From CAMLIZ01 sp036231905 (lineage in GTDB: Bacteria; Pseudomonadota; Gammaproteobacteria; Burkholderiales; Burkholderiaceae_C): DNA of 64,000 nucleotides. Location: positions 124,001 to 188,000 of the forward strand of contig NZ_JAZARE010000011.1 in the NCBI RefSeq assembly GCF_036231905.1, written 5' to 3'. A model generated the notes under the pieces. The model was not told where the DNA came from. It did not search any database and saw only the letters and a list, made by a program, of their open reading frames with translations. The position numbers were made by a program, and so were the translations under genes. This document shows positions 1 through 7,526 of the stretch, one piece after another; the first letter of the stretch is position 1; each line of letters opens with the position of its first letter.

Positions 1-903
1 GTCCAGCCCCTTGCCGCGCATGAAGGCATCGCGAATGCCACGGAAGTCCACCCACACATGGCTGTACTGGTGCCAGAACAGCGGCGCGCCGCCCAGGTGC
101 TGCTGGCCCTGGAACGTGCCCCAGGTGTCGCCATAGGTGGCGGTGAAGGCCGTCCACGCCGCCGGCTCCACCGCATGGGTGGGCGAGCCCAGTGCGAGCA
201 GGTACACGATCATGGCTTCGTCATAACCGCGGTAGTCGTGCGGGATGAATCCCGACTCCGGCTTCCAGCCCATGCTGATGAGCGGGCTGCGCACCTGGGC
301 CCAACGCCAGTCCACGCGCTGGTAAATGCGGTCCACCAGCGTGCGGATCTCGGCTTCGCCCGGGTCCTGGCCATCGAAGTACTGCTGCGCGAACAGCAGG
401 CCGGCCAGCAGCAGCGAGGTGTCCACGGTGGACAGCTCCACCCCGCTGTCATAGCGCAGGCCGGTGCGCGCATCGAGCCAGTGATAGAAGAAGCCCTGGT
501 GGCCGGCGGTGCCGGTGGCCTGCGGGCCCTGCGGCGCATTGGCGAAGAAGCGCGCCGTGGTGAGCACCCGGTCGCGCGCCTGGGCCCGGCTGACGTAGCG
601 GCGCTCCACGCCGTCCACATAGGCAGTCAGCGCGAAGCCGACCGACGCGATGCTGGCAAAGTGCGGGCTGCTCGGCCAGCGGTCGGGCACCAGGCCGGTG
701 GTGGGGTTGGCGGTCTCCCAGAAGAAGTTGAAGGTGCGGCGCTCGATGTCGTCGAACAGGGGCGGCAGCGCGGGGTGCGGCACCACCGCCACCGGCTCCA
801 CTGTGGCCGGCGTGGCCGCGCTGCCCGATATCTGGCAGCCGGTGAAGCCGACGGCCAGGCCCAGCCCCAGCAGCAGGGCCAACGAGGACGACATGCGCCG
901 CAT
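1..903 (-). CDS. Glycoamylase-like (GH144-type) lipoprotein, 3' end outside window
   Basis: 301 N-terminal residues are visible and the gene continues past base 1. The product starts MRRMSSSLALLLGLGLAVGF and has a lipobox-like TGC at about residue 24, so it is probably an outer-membrane-anchored or periplasmic lipoprotein. Then come FDDIERRTFNFFWETANPTT, GLVPDRWP, STVDTSLLLAGLL and GWKPESGFIPHDYRGYDEAM, which are the signature of the glycoamylase-like domain (PF10091; GH144 endo-beta-1,2-glucanases belong here). The start at 903 lies 3 bases after the TonB-receptor stop, so the gene is last in that operon. The family call is strong. The beta-1,2-glucan substrate is an inference from family and neighbours. 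Confidence 0.85.
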   Translation of the reverse strand, partial: MRRMSSSLALLLGLGLAVGFTGCQISGSAATPATVEPVAVVPHPALPPLFDDIERRTFNFFWETANPTTGLVPDRWPSSPHFASIASVGFALTAYVDGVERRYVSRAQARDRVLTTARFFANAPQGPQATGTAGHQGFFYHWLDARTGLRYDSGVELSTVDTSLLLAGLLFAQQYFDGQDPGEAEIRTLVDRIYQRVDWRWAQVRSPLISMGWKPESGFIPHDYRGYDEAMIVYLLALGSPTHAVEPAAWTAFTATYGDTWGTFQGQQHLGGAPLFWHQYSHVWVDFRGIRDAFMRGKGLD

Positions 904-906
904 CGA

Positions 907-3888
907 TCAGAACGCGTAGCGTGCGGTCAGCTTCACCGTGCGCATCGGCCCCGCCATGCCGTTGGGCTTGCCCAGGTTGGCGTTGTCGCCGCCCAGGTAG
1001 TTCTGCGGGTTGCCCGGGCCGCCGCCCCAATCGTCGAAGCCGCCATAGTTGATGCTGTTGAACAGGTTCAGCACGTCGGCACGCACGGTGATGCGGCCGA
1101 ACCCGACGCCCACATCCTTGGCGATCCCGAGGTCGAACTGGCGGAAGGCCTTGCCGTCGCCCTTGACCGTGACGCAGCCCTTCTGCCCGTTCTCGGTGTT
1201 GAAACCACCCGAGCAGTCCACGATGCGGCGCGGCAGGCCGGAGCCCAGCGTCATCTTGCCGGACAGCACGATGCCCCACGGCAGCAGCCGGTCGGACAAG
1301 GCCGCGGCCACCAGGCGATGGCGCTCCACGTCCTTGGATGGATTCCAGCCCGCGGTGGAGCGGCCGTAGGTCCAGTTGAAGATGTTGTTGGTCCACTCGT
1401 TGTTGGTGGTCTTGCCGTCGCTGTAGGTGTAGGTGGCCGACACCGTCCAGCCCGAATCGCGGGTGTAGGGCTTGTCGAGCTTGAAGTACACCGTCTGCGT
1501 CTTGGCCTGGCTGATGAAATCGCCCAGGATCAGCGTGCCGAAGCCCTGCGGCCCACCCCACAGCGGATCGATCGGGCTTTGCGTGCCCCAGCCGCCGTTG
1601 GGGTCGCGGTTGCCGCCGAACCAGTTGAACTGGTTGTGTGCATACGAGTTGGTGTAACCCACCTCGCCGTTCCACGGGCCCAGCGCCTGGCGCAGGCCGA
1701 GCGCGAACTGGTCGGTGTAGGGCATCTTGTGGTCGTTCTTGATCAGCCAGATCTCGCCGCCGGGCTGGGCGTTCTTCTGCAGCTCGTCCAGCGCATGGTT
1801 GGCCATGGCGCGATCGTAGGCGCGGCCCCAGCCACCGAACACCACCGACTGCTTGTCGCCCAGCAGGTCGTAGGAGAAGCCCAGGCGCGGCTGCCAGGCA
1901 CCCTTGAAGGCCTTGCGGCTGGAGCCGTTGCTGATGTAGTCGGAGATGTTGATCCCGCCCTTGGCCAGCGACTGGGCATAGGTCTGCCCCGGCGCCGGCG
2001 TGATCCCGGCACGCTCCACGTCCGGCGCGAACAGCGCGGCCACCCGGTCGGCCGGCGTCACGTAGTTGTTGTTGAGTGCGTTGTCCTCATAGTCCCAACG
2101 AACGCCCAGGTTCAGCTCCAGCCGGTCGGTGACGCGCCAGTCGTCCTGGAAGTAGATGCCGAACTGCCGGTCCTTGAAGCTCACGCCGGCGGCCGGTATG
2201 GCGCGGTCGATGTGGCACTGCAAGGTGTCGACAGGAGTGTCGGTGTGTGGCGGCTGCGCGGGCGAGGTGGGCGCGGACGGCAGGCAGTTGCCGGTGGCCG
2301 CGTCGTAGTACGGCAGGCCGGTGGTGGAGTCGATCACCGTGCGCACCACGTCCACGCTGCGCGAGGTGCCGGAGAGGTCGAACTTCAGGTCCTTGACCTT
2401 CACGCCGGTCTTCATCACATGGCCCAGCAGGCCGAGGAAGGTGAAGTCGTCCTGCACGAACACGCCCTTCTGGTGCCTGTCCTGTGCATCGGGCGAACCA
2501 CCGGTGAACAGCACGTCGCCCACGTTGCCGATCCAGTTGGACGGCGGCGGCGAGGCCACGTACTTGACGAGGGGTGCCGTGCTGTTCGAATGGGGATGCC
2601 ACTGGTAGTCCTCGTAGCCGATGCGCGCCTCGTTGAGGAAACGATCGCGCGACCATTCGTGCGTGAGCTCCAACCGCGTCTCGTCGTTCGAGCGGTTCTT
2701 CTCGTTGCCGATGACGCTCAGGCCAACGGGCCGGTTGTCCTCCGGGATCAGGTCGGTCTCGCGCCGCACCCGGGCGGTGAGCATCAGGCGATGGTCCTCC
2801 GCGAGCTGGGCATCGAGCCGGCCGAACAGCAGATCCTCATTGAACTTGGCGATGCCCGAGCCCTGCATGGCCACCAGGGAGGGCACGATGCCGGCGTTGG
2901 CCGGCAGGCGGTCCAGGTTCTGCGCCACCACCTCGCGCGAGGTCTCGATCGTCTTGCCCTCGTAGGCCACAAAGAAGTGCAGCGTGTCCTGCTGGATCGG
3001 GCCGGAGAGGTTGAAACCGTACTGGTTCTGCGTGGAGTCGGGCTTGTCGATGCCCTTGGCCTTGGCTTCCTTTTCAAAGGGGCTCAGCGCCGTCCACGAT
3101 GCACGTGTCTGGTCGAAGAAGGCCTCGCCATGGAAGCTGTTGGTGCCGGACTTGGTGACGGCTGTGATGGCCGCGCTGCTGACCTGGTCGAACTCGGCCT
3201 TGTAGTTCTGAGAGATCACCTTGTATTCGGCGATGGCCGACTGCGGAAACGGGTTGCCGCGCGATGAATCGAGCCCCGACACGCCGCCGCGCAGGATGTA
3301 GTTCTTCTGTCCCACGCCGTCGATGAAGACATTGACGTTGTCCTGGTTCTGCGCGCCGTTCTGCAAGGTGACATTGCCGCCTGGATCCTGCGTAAAGCGC
3401 ACGCCCGGCGCCAGGTCGGCAAAGGCCAGGAAGTTGCGCGTCACCTGCGGCAGGTTCTCGATCTGCGCGCGCGACACGTTCGTGCCGACCTCCGAGGTCT
3501 TCACGTCCTTGCGCTGCTGTGCGCCCACGATCACCACCTGCTGGGCGGCCGCACCGATGGCGAGGTCCAGCGAGGCCTGCTCGCCCACACGCACGGTGAC
3601 CAGCTCGGATTTCTGCTCTCCGCCGGGACCCACCACCCGGATTTCATAGCTGCCCGGCGCCAGCCCGGTGAGCACATAGGAGCCATCCGACCGCGTGGTG
3701 GTGCGGTAGGTGTTGCCGTTGTCCTTGTTGACGGCCACCACCGGCAGCCCGGCAGGCGCCGCCGCGGCCGCGCCCGTGATGCGGCCCTGGATCGTGGAGC
3801 TGCTCAGCTGCGCGTGCACGCCACCAGCCAGGGCCAGCAGCACGGCGGCAGCCAGTGCATGTCGATGAAAAGCGCGGTGCGTCGTCAT
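907..3888 (-). CDS. TonB-dependent receptor with carboxypeptidase-regulatory-like N-terminal domain
   Basis: 993-residue outer-membrane transporter for energy-dependent substrate uptake. The start at 3888 is chosen over an in-frame ATG at 3921 because it gives a clean signal peptide (MTTHRAFHRHALAAAVLLAL, then GGVHA) preceded by a GGAG ribosome site. Residues about 30-110 form a carboxypeptidase-D-regulatory-like beta domain (STIQGRITGAA, SDGSYVLTGLAPGSYEIRV). A plug follows (VSRAQIENLPQVTRNFLAFA, NVFIDGVGQKNYILRGG), then a long barrel ending in aromatic Phe (LTARYAF). This is the Oar-like subclass used for oligosaccharides or peptides in Proteobacteria. It lies between the LacI regulator and the glycoamylase-like lipoprotein, which points to an oligosaccharide ligand. 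Confidence 0.92.
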   Translation of the reverse strand: MTTHRAFHRHALAAAVLLALAGGVHAQLSSSTIQGRITGAAAAAPAGLPVVAVNKDNGNTYRTTTRSDGSYVLTGLAPGSYEIRVVGPGGEQKSELVTVRVGEQASLDLAIGAAAQQVVIVGAQQRKDVKTSEVGTNVSRAQIENLPQVTRNFLAFADLAPGVRFTQDPGGNVTLQNGAQNQDNVNVFIDGVGQKNYILRGGVSGLDSSRGNPFPQSAIAEYKVISQNYKAEFDQVSSAAITAVTKSGTNSFHGEAFFDQTRASWTALSPFEKEAKAKGIDKPDSTQNQYGFNLSGPIQQDTLHFFVAYEGKTIETSREVVAQNLDRLPANAGIVPSLVAMQGSGIAKFNEDLLFGRLDAQLAEDHRLMLTARVRRETDLIPEDNRPVGLSVIGNEKNRSNDETRLELTHEWSRDRFLNEARIGYEDYQWHPHSNSTAPLVKYVASPPPSNWIGNVGDVLFTGGSPDAQDRHQKGVFVQDDFTFLGLLGHVMKTGVKVKDLKFDLSGTSRSVDVVRTVIDSTTGLPYYDAATGNCLPSAPTSPAQPPHTDTPVDTLQCHIDRAIPAAGVSFKDRQFGIYFQDDWRVTDRLELNLGVRWDYEDNALNNNYVTPADRVAALFAPDVERAGITPAPGQTYAQSLAKGGINISDYISNGSSRKAFKGAWQPRLGFSYDLLGDKQSVVFGGWGRAYDRAMANHALDELQKNAQPGGEIWLIKNDHKMPYTDQFALGLRQALGPWNGEVGYTNSYAHNQFNWFGGNRDPNGGWGTQSPIDPLWGGPQGFGTLILGDFISQAKTQTVYFKLDKPYTRDSGWTVSATYTYSDGKTTNNEWTNNIFNWTYGRSTAGWNPSKDVERHRLVAAALSDRLLPWGIVLSGKMTLGSGLPRRIVDCSGGFNTENGQKGCVTVKGDGKAFRQFDLGIAKDVGVGFGRITVRADVLNLFNSINYGGFDDWGGGPGNPQNYLGGDNANLGKPNGMAGPMRTVKLTARYAF

Positions 3889-3917
3889 GTCTCCAAGTCC
3901 TTTTTGTGCGTCGTGGG

Positions 3918-4931
3918 TCAACCCGTGGCGCCTGGGGGCGCCGGGGCGGTGGACTGCCGGGCCATCAGCTCGACAGCAAGGGTCTGGTGGCGCACCGCGG
4001 TGGGTGCATTGCTTTCGATGGCGCTCACCAGCCGCTCCAGGGCGAGTGCGCCCAGGTCCGCGATGCGCGCGCGCACGGTCGTGAGTGCGGGCGTGACGTA
4101 GCGCGCGATCGGGATGTCGTCGAAGCCGGCGAGCGAGATGTCCTGCGGCACGCGCAGGCCCGCGTCAGACAAGGCCGAGAGGCAGCCGATGGCCATCATG
4201 TCGTTGCCGGCGAACACCGCGCTCGGGCGCTCGGGCTGCTGGGCCAGCTCATGGCCGGCGTTCCAGCCCGACTCCTCGTTGAAGTCGCCCGGCAGCACCT
4301 GCAGCTGCACGCCGAGCTCGGCCGCGGTGGTGGTGCAGCCGCGCAGCCGCTCCTGCGCTTCGTAGTTGTGCTGCGGGCCGGTGATGAAGGCGATGCGCCG
4401 GTGGCCCAGGCCGGCCAGGTGGCGCACCATCTTGGCGGCGCCGCCGAAGTTGTCCACCGCGAGGCTGGGCACGCGCGAATGCGCCAGGTGCGTGTTGAGC
4501 AGCACGGTGGGCATGCCGGCCGAGAGGTCGTCGCCCAGCGCCTCGGCATCCACCTGAGGCCACAGCACCAGCAGGCCGTCCACGCGGCCGCGCATCGCGT
4601 TCACCGCGGCGGTAGCGTCCTTGGCGTTGCCGTGCGAGCCCGACACCAGCAGGTGCAGCCCGTGGGCACGCGCCGCCAGGTCGATGCCGCGGATGAGCTC
4701 CGAGAAGTACTCGCCATGCAGGTCGGGCAACACCGCGCCCACGGCCTGGTTGCGCCGGGTGATCAGGCTGCGCGCCGCGCTGGAAGGCGTGAAGCGCAGC
4801 TCGGCCGCGATGGCCACGATGCGGTCGCGCGTCTCCGGCGTCACGTTGTCGTGGCCGTTCAGCGCGCGCGACACGGTGGCCACCGACACGCCGGCGGCGC
4901 GGGCCACATCTCGGATGGTGCTGTTGCTCAT
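3918..4931 (-). CDS. LacI-family transcriptional regulator
   Basis: 337-residue regulator. The N-terminal helix-turn-helix (STIRDVARAAGVSVATVSRA, then LNGHDNVTPETRDRI) is followed by a periplasmic-binding-protein-like effector domain (VGAVLPDLHGEYFSELIRGI, GLLVLWPQVD, DDIPIARYVTPALTTVR). The start at 4931 puts the HTH at residue 3, usual for the family. An in-frame ATG at 4955 would lie inside an operator-like palindrome and is less likely. The effector is probably a gluco-oligosaccharide or glucose derivative, judged only from the glucokinase and beta-glucosidase upstream. Operator-like sites in front of this gene and of the beta-glucosidase gene suggest autoregulated repression of the whole operon. 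Confidence 0.9.
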   Translation of the reverse strand: MSNSTIRDVARAAGVSVATVSRALNGHDNVTPETRDRIVAIAAELRFTPSSAARSLITRRNQAVGAVLPDLHGEYFSELIRGIDLAARAHGLHLLVSGSHGNAKDATAAVNAMRGRVDGLLVLWPQVDAEALGDDLSAGMPTVLLNTHLAHSRVPSLAVDNFGGAAKMVRHLAGLGHRRIAFITGPQHNYEAQERLRGCTTTAAELGVQLQVLPGDFNEESGWNAGHELAQQPERPSAVFAGNDMMAIGCLSALSDAGLRVPQDISLAGFDDIPIARYVTPALTTVRARIADLGALALERLVSAIESNAPTAVRHQTLAVELMARQSTAPAPPGATG

Positions 4932-4939
4932 GGCGGATG

Positions 4940-4955
4940 ATGTAATCGTTTTCAT
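4940..4955. promoter_or_regulatory. LacI-type operator-like palindrome upstream of the regulator gene
   Basis: ATGTAATCGTTTTCAT is an imperfect palindrome around a central CG (6 of 8 positions pair). It matches the site at 7377-7392 in 15 of 16 bases. It lies 8 bases upstream of the chosen regulator start, a position suited to autoregulation of an internal promoter. Confidence 0.6.
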
Positions 4956-4965
4956 CGCCAAATTG

Positions 4966-6012
4966 TCAGGCCGCGCGGGCCTTCGCGTGCAAGCTCCATT
5001 GGCGCGCCAACGCGGCGGCCCCCAGCAGCGCAGGCTCGGGGTGCAGCACCTGCCGCAGGGGCACACGCTCCAGCGTGTTGCGCAGGCGGGCCTTGGCCAC
5101 GAAGCGCTCGCGAAAGCGCGGCGCCTGCAGCCAGGCCTGCAGCGACTGCAGCAGGCTGCCCACGAGATAGGTGCCCTGCCAGGCGCCCAGGCACAGTGTC
5201 ATGTCGCCCGCAAAACCGGCCAGCAGCAGGCAGAAGCGCTCCACCGCGTCGATGCATTCGCTGTTGTCGCCCAGCGCGCCGGCAACGATCTCTTCCGACG
5301 ACGGCGGCTCCAGCCACACATGGCCCTGGATCTCCTGCTGCGCCAGGAACAGGTTGCGCAGCCCCGGACCGCTGAGCACGCGCTCGTACGACACCCGGCC
5401 GAAACGCCTGCTCAGCACCCGCAGCAGCTGCACTTCCATCTCGTCGGCCGGTGCCAGGGCGGCATGCCCGCCTTCGGTGGGCCACACCCGCCATTCACCG
5501 CCCTGGAGCCAGGCACCGGCCACGCCCAGGCCGTGGCCGGGCCCGATGACGGCATGCATGCGCGCGCCACCGTCGTCCGGCGCCGTGTCGGGCTCGCACA
5601 GGGGCATCACGTCGCCGGGGCCGAGCAGGCCGATGCAGGCGGCGAGGGCCGCAAAGTCGTTCACCAGCAGCACGTCCTCCAGCCCCAGGGCCGCCTGCAG
5701 GCTGCTGCGCTCCAGCGTCCAGGGGTGGTGGGCCAGGTGCACACGCTCGCCGTCCACCGGGCCGGCAGCCGCCACCACCGCCGCCGCCGGCTCGCAGCCC
5801 AGCTGGGCACCGTAGTGCCAGGCCGCATCCGCCAGGCGGGGAAAGTCGGCCACCTGGTAGCGCCGGATCGATTCCGGCATCAGCACGCCCGGCAGGGCCG
5901 CGTCGGCCAAGGCCAGGCGGATGTGGGTGCCGCCCACCTCGACCAGCAGGCTCAGCGCCCAGTCGCCCAGGCGGCGGCGTGGCGCGGTGGCCGCGGCCAG
6001 CGTGGGCGGCAT
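4966..6012 (-). CDS. glk: Glucokinase (Glk family)
   Basis: 348-residue cytoplasmic kinase that phosphorylates glucose to glucose-6-phosphate with ATP. The phosphate-1 motif is EVGGTHIRLAL, where the usual Asp of DxGGT is Glu. Other landmarks are LLVNDFAALA, VIGPGHGLGVAGAW and EGGHAALAPADEMEVQLLRV, which are diagnostic of the bacterial Glk family (PF02685) rather than ROK kinases. A GTG at 6024 overlaps the beta-glucosidase stop (GTGA) and is an alternative start four codons longer, so translation is probably coupled. It would use the glucose released by the GH1 enzyme encoded just upstream. Confidence 0.9.
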   Translation of the reverse strand: MPPTLAAATAPRRRLGDWALSLLVEVGGTHIRLALADAALPGVLMPESIRRYQVADFPRLADAAWHYGAQLGCEPAAAVVAAAGPVDGERVHLAHHPWTLERSSLQAALGLEDVLLVNDFAALAACIGLLGPGDVMPLCEPDTAPDDGGARMHAVIGPGHGLGVAGAWLQGGEWRVWPTEGGHAALAPADEMEVQLLRVLSRRFGRVSYERVLSGPGLRNLFLAQQEIQGHVWLEPPSSEEIVAGALGDNSECIDAVERFCLLLAGFAGDMTLCLGAWQGTYLVGSLLQSLQAWLQAPRFRERFVAKARLRNTLERVPLRQVLHPEPALLGAAALARQWSLHAKARAA

Positions 6013-6020
6013 GGCCGCTT

Positions 6021-7364
6021 TCACTCGGCAGCTCCGTTGCGGGCGATCACGCCGGCGTAGTAGCGCGCGCTGTGCTTGGGCGTGCGCTGCTGGGTGGCGA
6101 AGTCCACATGCACCAGGCCGAACCGTTTGGAGTAACCCAGCGACCACTCCATGTTGTCCAGCAGCGACCAGGCGAAGTAGCCGCGCAGGTCCACACCCTG
6201 TGCCCTCGCCTGCGCAATGGCGGCGATGTGCTTGCGCAGGTAGTTCACCCGCAGCGGGTCGTCCACCTGCCCGTCCTCGGCGGTGGGCGGGTCGAAGAAG
6301 GCCGCACCGTTCTCGGTGACGTACTGCGGGATCGCACCGTAGCGGTCGCGCGCCCACACCAGGGTGTCGGTCAGGCCTTGCGGGAACACCTCCCAGCCGG
6401 TTTCGGTGTAGGTGGCGCCAGGCTGCTTCACGGCGCTGGCGCGCACCGGCCAGTTGACTTCGTCGTGGCGCGTGACGCTGCGGGTGTAGTAGTTGATGCC
6501 CAGAAAGTCGATCGGCTCGCCGATGAGCTGGAAGTCCTCGGCCGGCCACTCCGGCCAGGCTTCGCCGAACACCTCGCGCATCTCGTCCGGGTAGCGGCCG
6601 AGGAACACCGGGTCCAGGTACTGCCGGTTCATGTAGGCGTCAGCCCGCGCGGTGGCCGCCAGGTCGGCCGCGCTCTGGGTCGCGGGGTACTTGGGCTCGA
6701 TGTTCACCACCAGGCCGACCTGGTGCTTGCCTTCGGCGCGGTACGCGCGCACCGCCGCGCCATGGGCCCGCAGCAGGTTGTGCGAGGCGATCGGCGCCTC
6801 GAAGCGGTTGCGGTGGCCGGGGGCGAGCGCGCCATGCAGGTAGCCGCCGTCCGTGACCACCCAGGGCTCGTTGAGCGTGGCCCAGAGCTTGATGCGGTCG
6901 TCCAGCTTGCGGAACACCAGCCGCGCGTAGTCGGCGAACCAGTCGGCCACATCCGGGTTGAGCCAGCCGCCGCGGTCATCCAGCGCAGCCGGCAGGTCCC
7001 AGTGGTAGAGCGTGGCCATGGGCTGGATGCCGTTGGCCAGCAAGGTGTCCACCAGGCGCTCGTAGAACGCCAGCCCGCCCGGGTTGACCGCGCCCCGCCC
7101 CTGCGGCAGCACGCGGGCCCAGGCGATGCTGAAACGGTAGGCCTTGAGGCCGAGCTCGCGCATCAGCTGCACGTCCGCTTCCATGCGGCGGTAGTGGTCG
7201 CAGGCGACATCCCCGGTGTCGCCGTCCTTCACCAGGCCCGGCGTGCGCACAAAACGATGCCAGATGCTGGGGCCCGCGCCATCGGCGAGGGGCGAACCCT
7301 CGATCTGGTAGGCGGAGGTGGCAGCACCCCAGAGAAAGTCAGAAGGAAATGCAGGTTGGGTCAC
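6021..7364 (-). CDS. GH1 beta-glucosidase
   Basis: 447-residue glycoside hydrolase family 1 enzyme of typical length. It begins FPSDFLWGAATSAYQIEGS, the GH1 N-terminal signature. The acid/base Glu lies in WATLNEPWV and the nucleophile Glu in YVTENGAAF; the aglycone-site stretch YFAWSLLDNMEWSLGYSKRF is intact. No signal peptide is present, so it should hydrolyse imported beta-gluco-oligosaccharides in the cytoplasm. It is the first gene of the minus-strand operon leading to glucokinase, the regulator, the TonB receptor and the glycoamylase-like lipoprotein, with two operator-like palindromes just upstream. Confidence 0.95.
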   Translation of the reverse strand: MTQPAFPSDFLWGAATSAYQIEGSPLADGAGPSIWHRFVRTPGLVKDGDTGDVACDHYRRMEADVQLMRELGLKAYRFSIAWARVLPQGRGAVNPGGLAFYERLVDTLLANGIQPMATLYHWDLPAALDDRGGWLNPDVADWFADYARLVFRKLDDRIKLWATLNEPWVVTDGGYLHGALAPGHRNRFEAPIASHNLLRAHGAAVRAYRAEGKHQVGLVVNIEPKYPATQSAADLAATARADAYMNRQYLDPVFLGRYPDEMREVFGEAWPEWPAEDFQLIGEPIDFLGINYYTRSVTRHDEVNWPVRASAVKQPGATYTETGWEVFPQGLTDTLVWARDRYGAIPQYVTENGAAFFDPPTAEDGQVDDPLRVNYLRKHIAAIAQARAQGVDLRGYFAWSLLDNMEWSLGYSKRFGLVHVDFATQQRTPKHSARYYAGVIARNGAAE

Positions 7365-7376
7365 GTGGCGGATTTG

Positions 7377-7392
7377 ATGTAAACGTTTTCAT
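7377..7392. promoter_or_regulatory. LacI-type operator-like palindrome (site 1)
   Basis: ATGTAAACGTTTTCAT is a near-perfect palindrome centred on CG (7 of 8 positions pair), the classic LacI-family operator form. It starts 13 bases upstream of the GH1 start codon, as expected for a repressor site over the operon promoter. Confidence 0.7.
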
Positions 7393-7397
7393 GGATC

Positions 7398-7413
7398 ATA
7401 AAAACGGTTACAT
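7398..7413. promoter_or_regulatory. LacI-type operator-like palindrome (site 2)
   Basis: ATAAAAACGGTTACAT is a second, weaker CG-centred dyad. Its reverse complement, ATGTAACCGTTTTTAT, resembles site 1. The centres of the two sites are 21 bases apart, about two helical turns, which would allow side-by-side binding. Confidence 0.5.
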
Positions 7414-7457
7414 GGGCCGTCAAGCGCGCACCGCCTGGGATAAACCCGGTTGGTCTG

Positions 7458-7490
7458 AAAAAACAAAACCCCTGGCGCTCGGCCAGAGGG
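7458..7490 (-). terminator. Rho-independent terminator of the chemosensory cluster
   Basis: Read on the minus strand, CCCTCTGGC and GCCAGGGG form an 8-9 bp stem around a short loop, followed by TTTTGTTTTTT. It lies about 40 bases after the stop of the last methyl-accepting protein and before the sugar operon promoter. Confidence 0.8.
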
Positions 7491-7526
7491 CTCATCGAAA
7501 AAGAACTCGGCGCAGGCGGGTGCGCT

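Noticed and set aside
58..3267. 1069-codon open frame on the plus strand
   Set aside because: It lies opposite the TonB receptor and glycoamylase-like genes, reads as low-complexity Arg/Ala/Gly/His-rich protein and has no motif; a shadow caused by high GC.
3889..3921. Longer start for the TonB receptor (ATG at 3921)
   Set aside because: It would overlap the regulator stop and place 11 charged residues before the signal peptide; the start at 3888 has a ribosome site.
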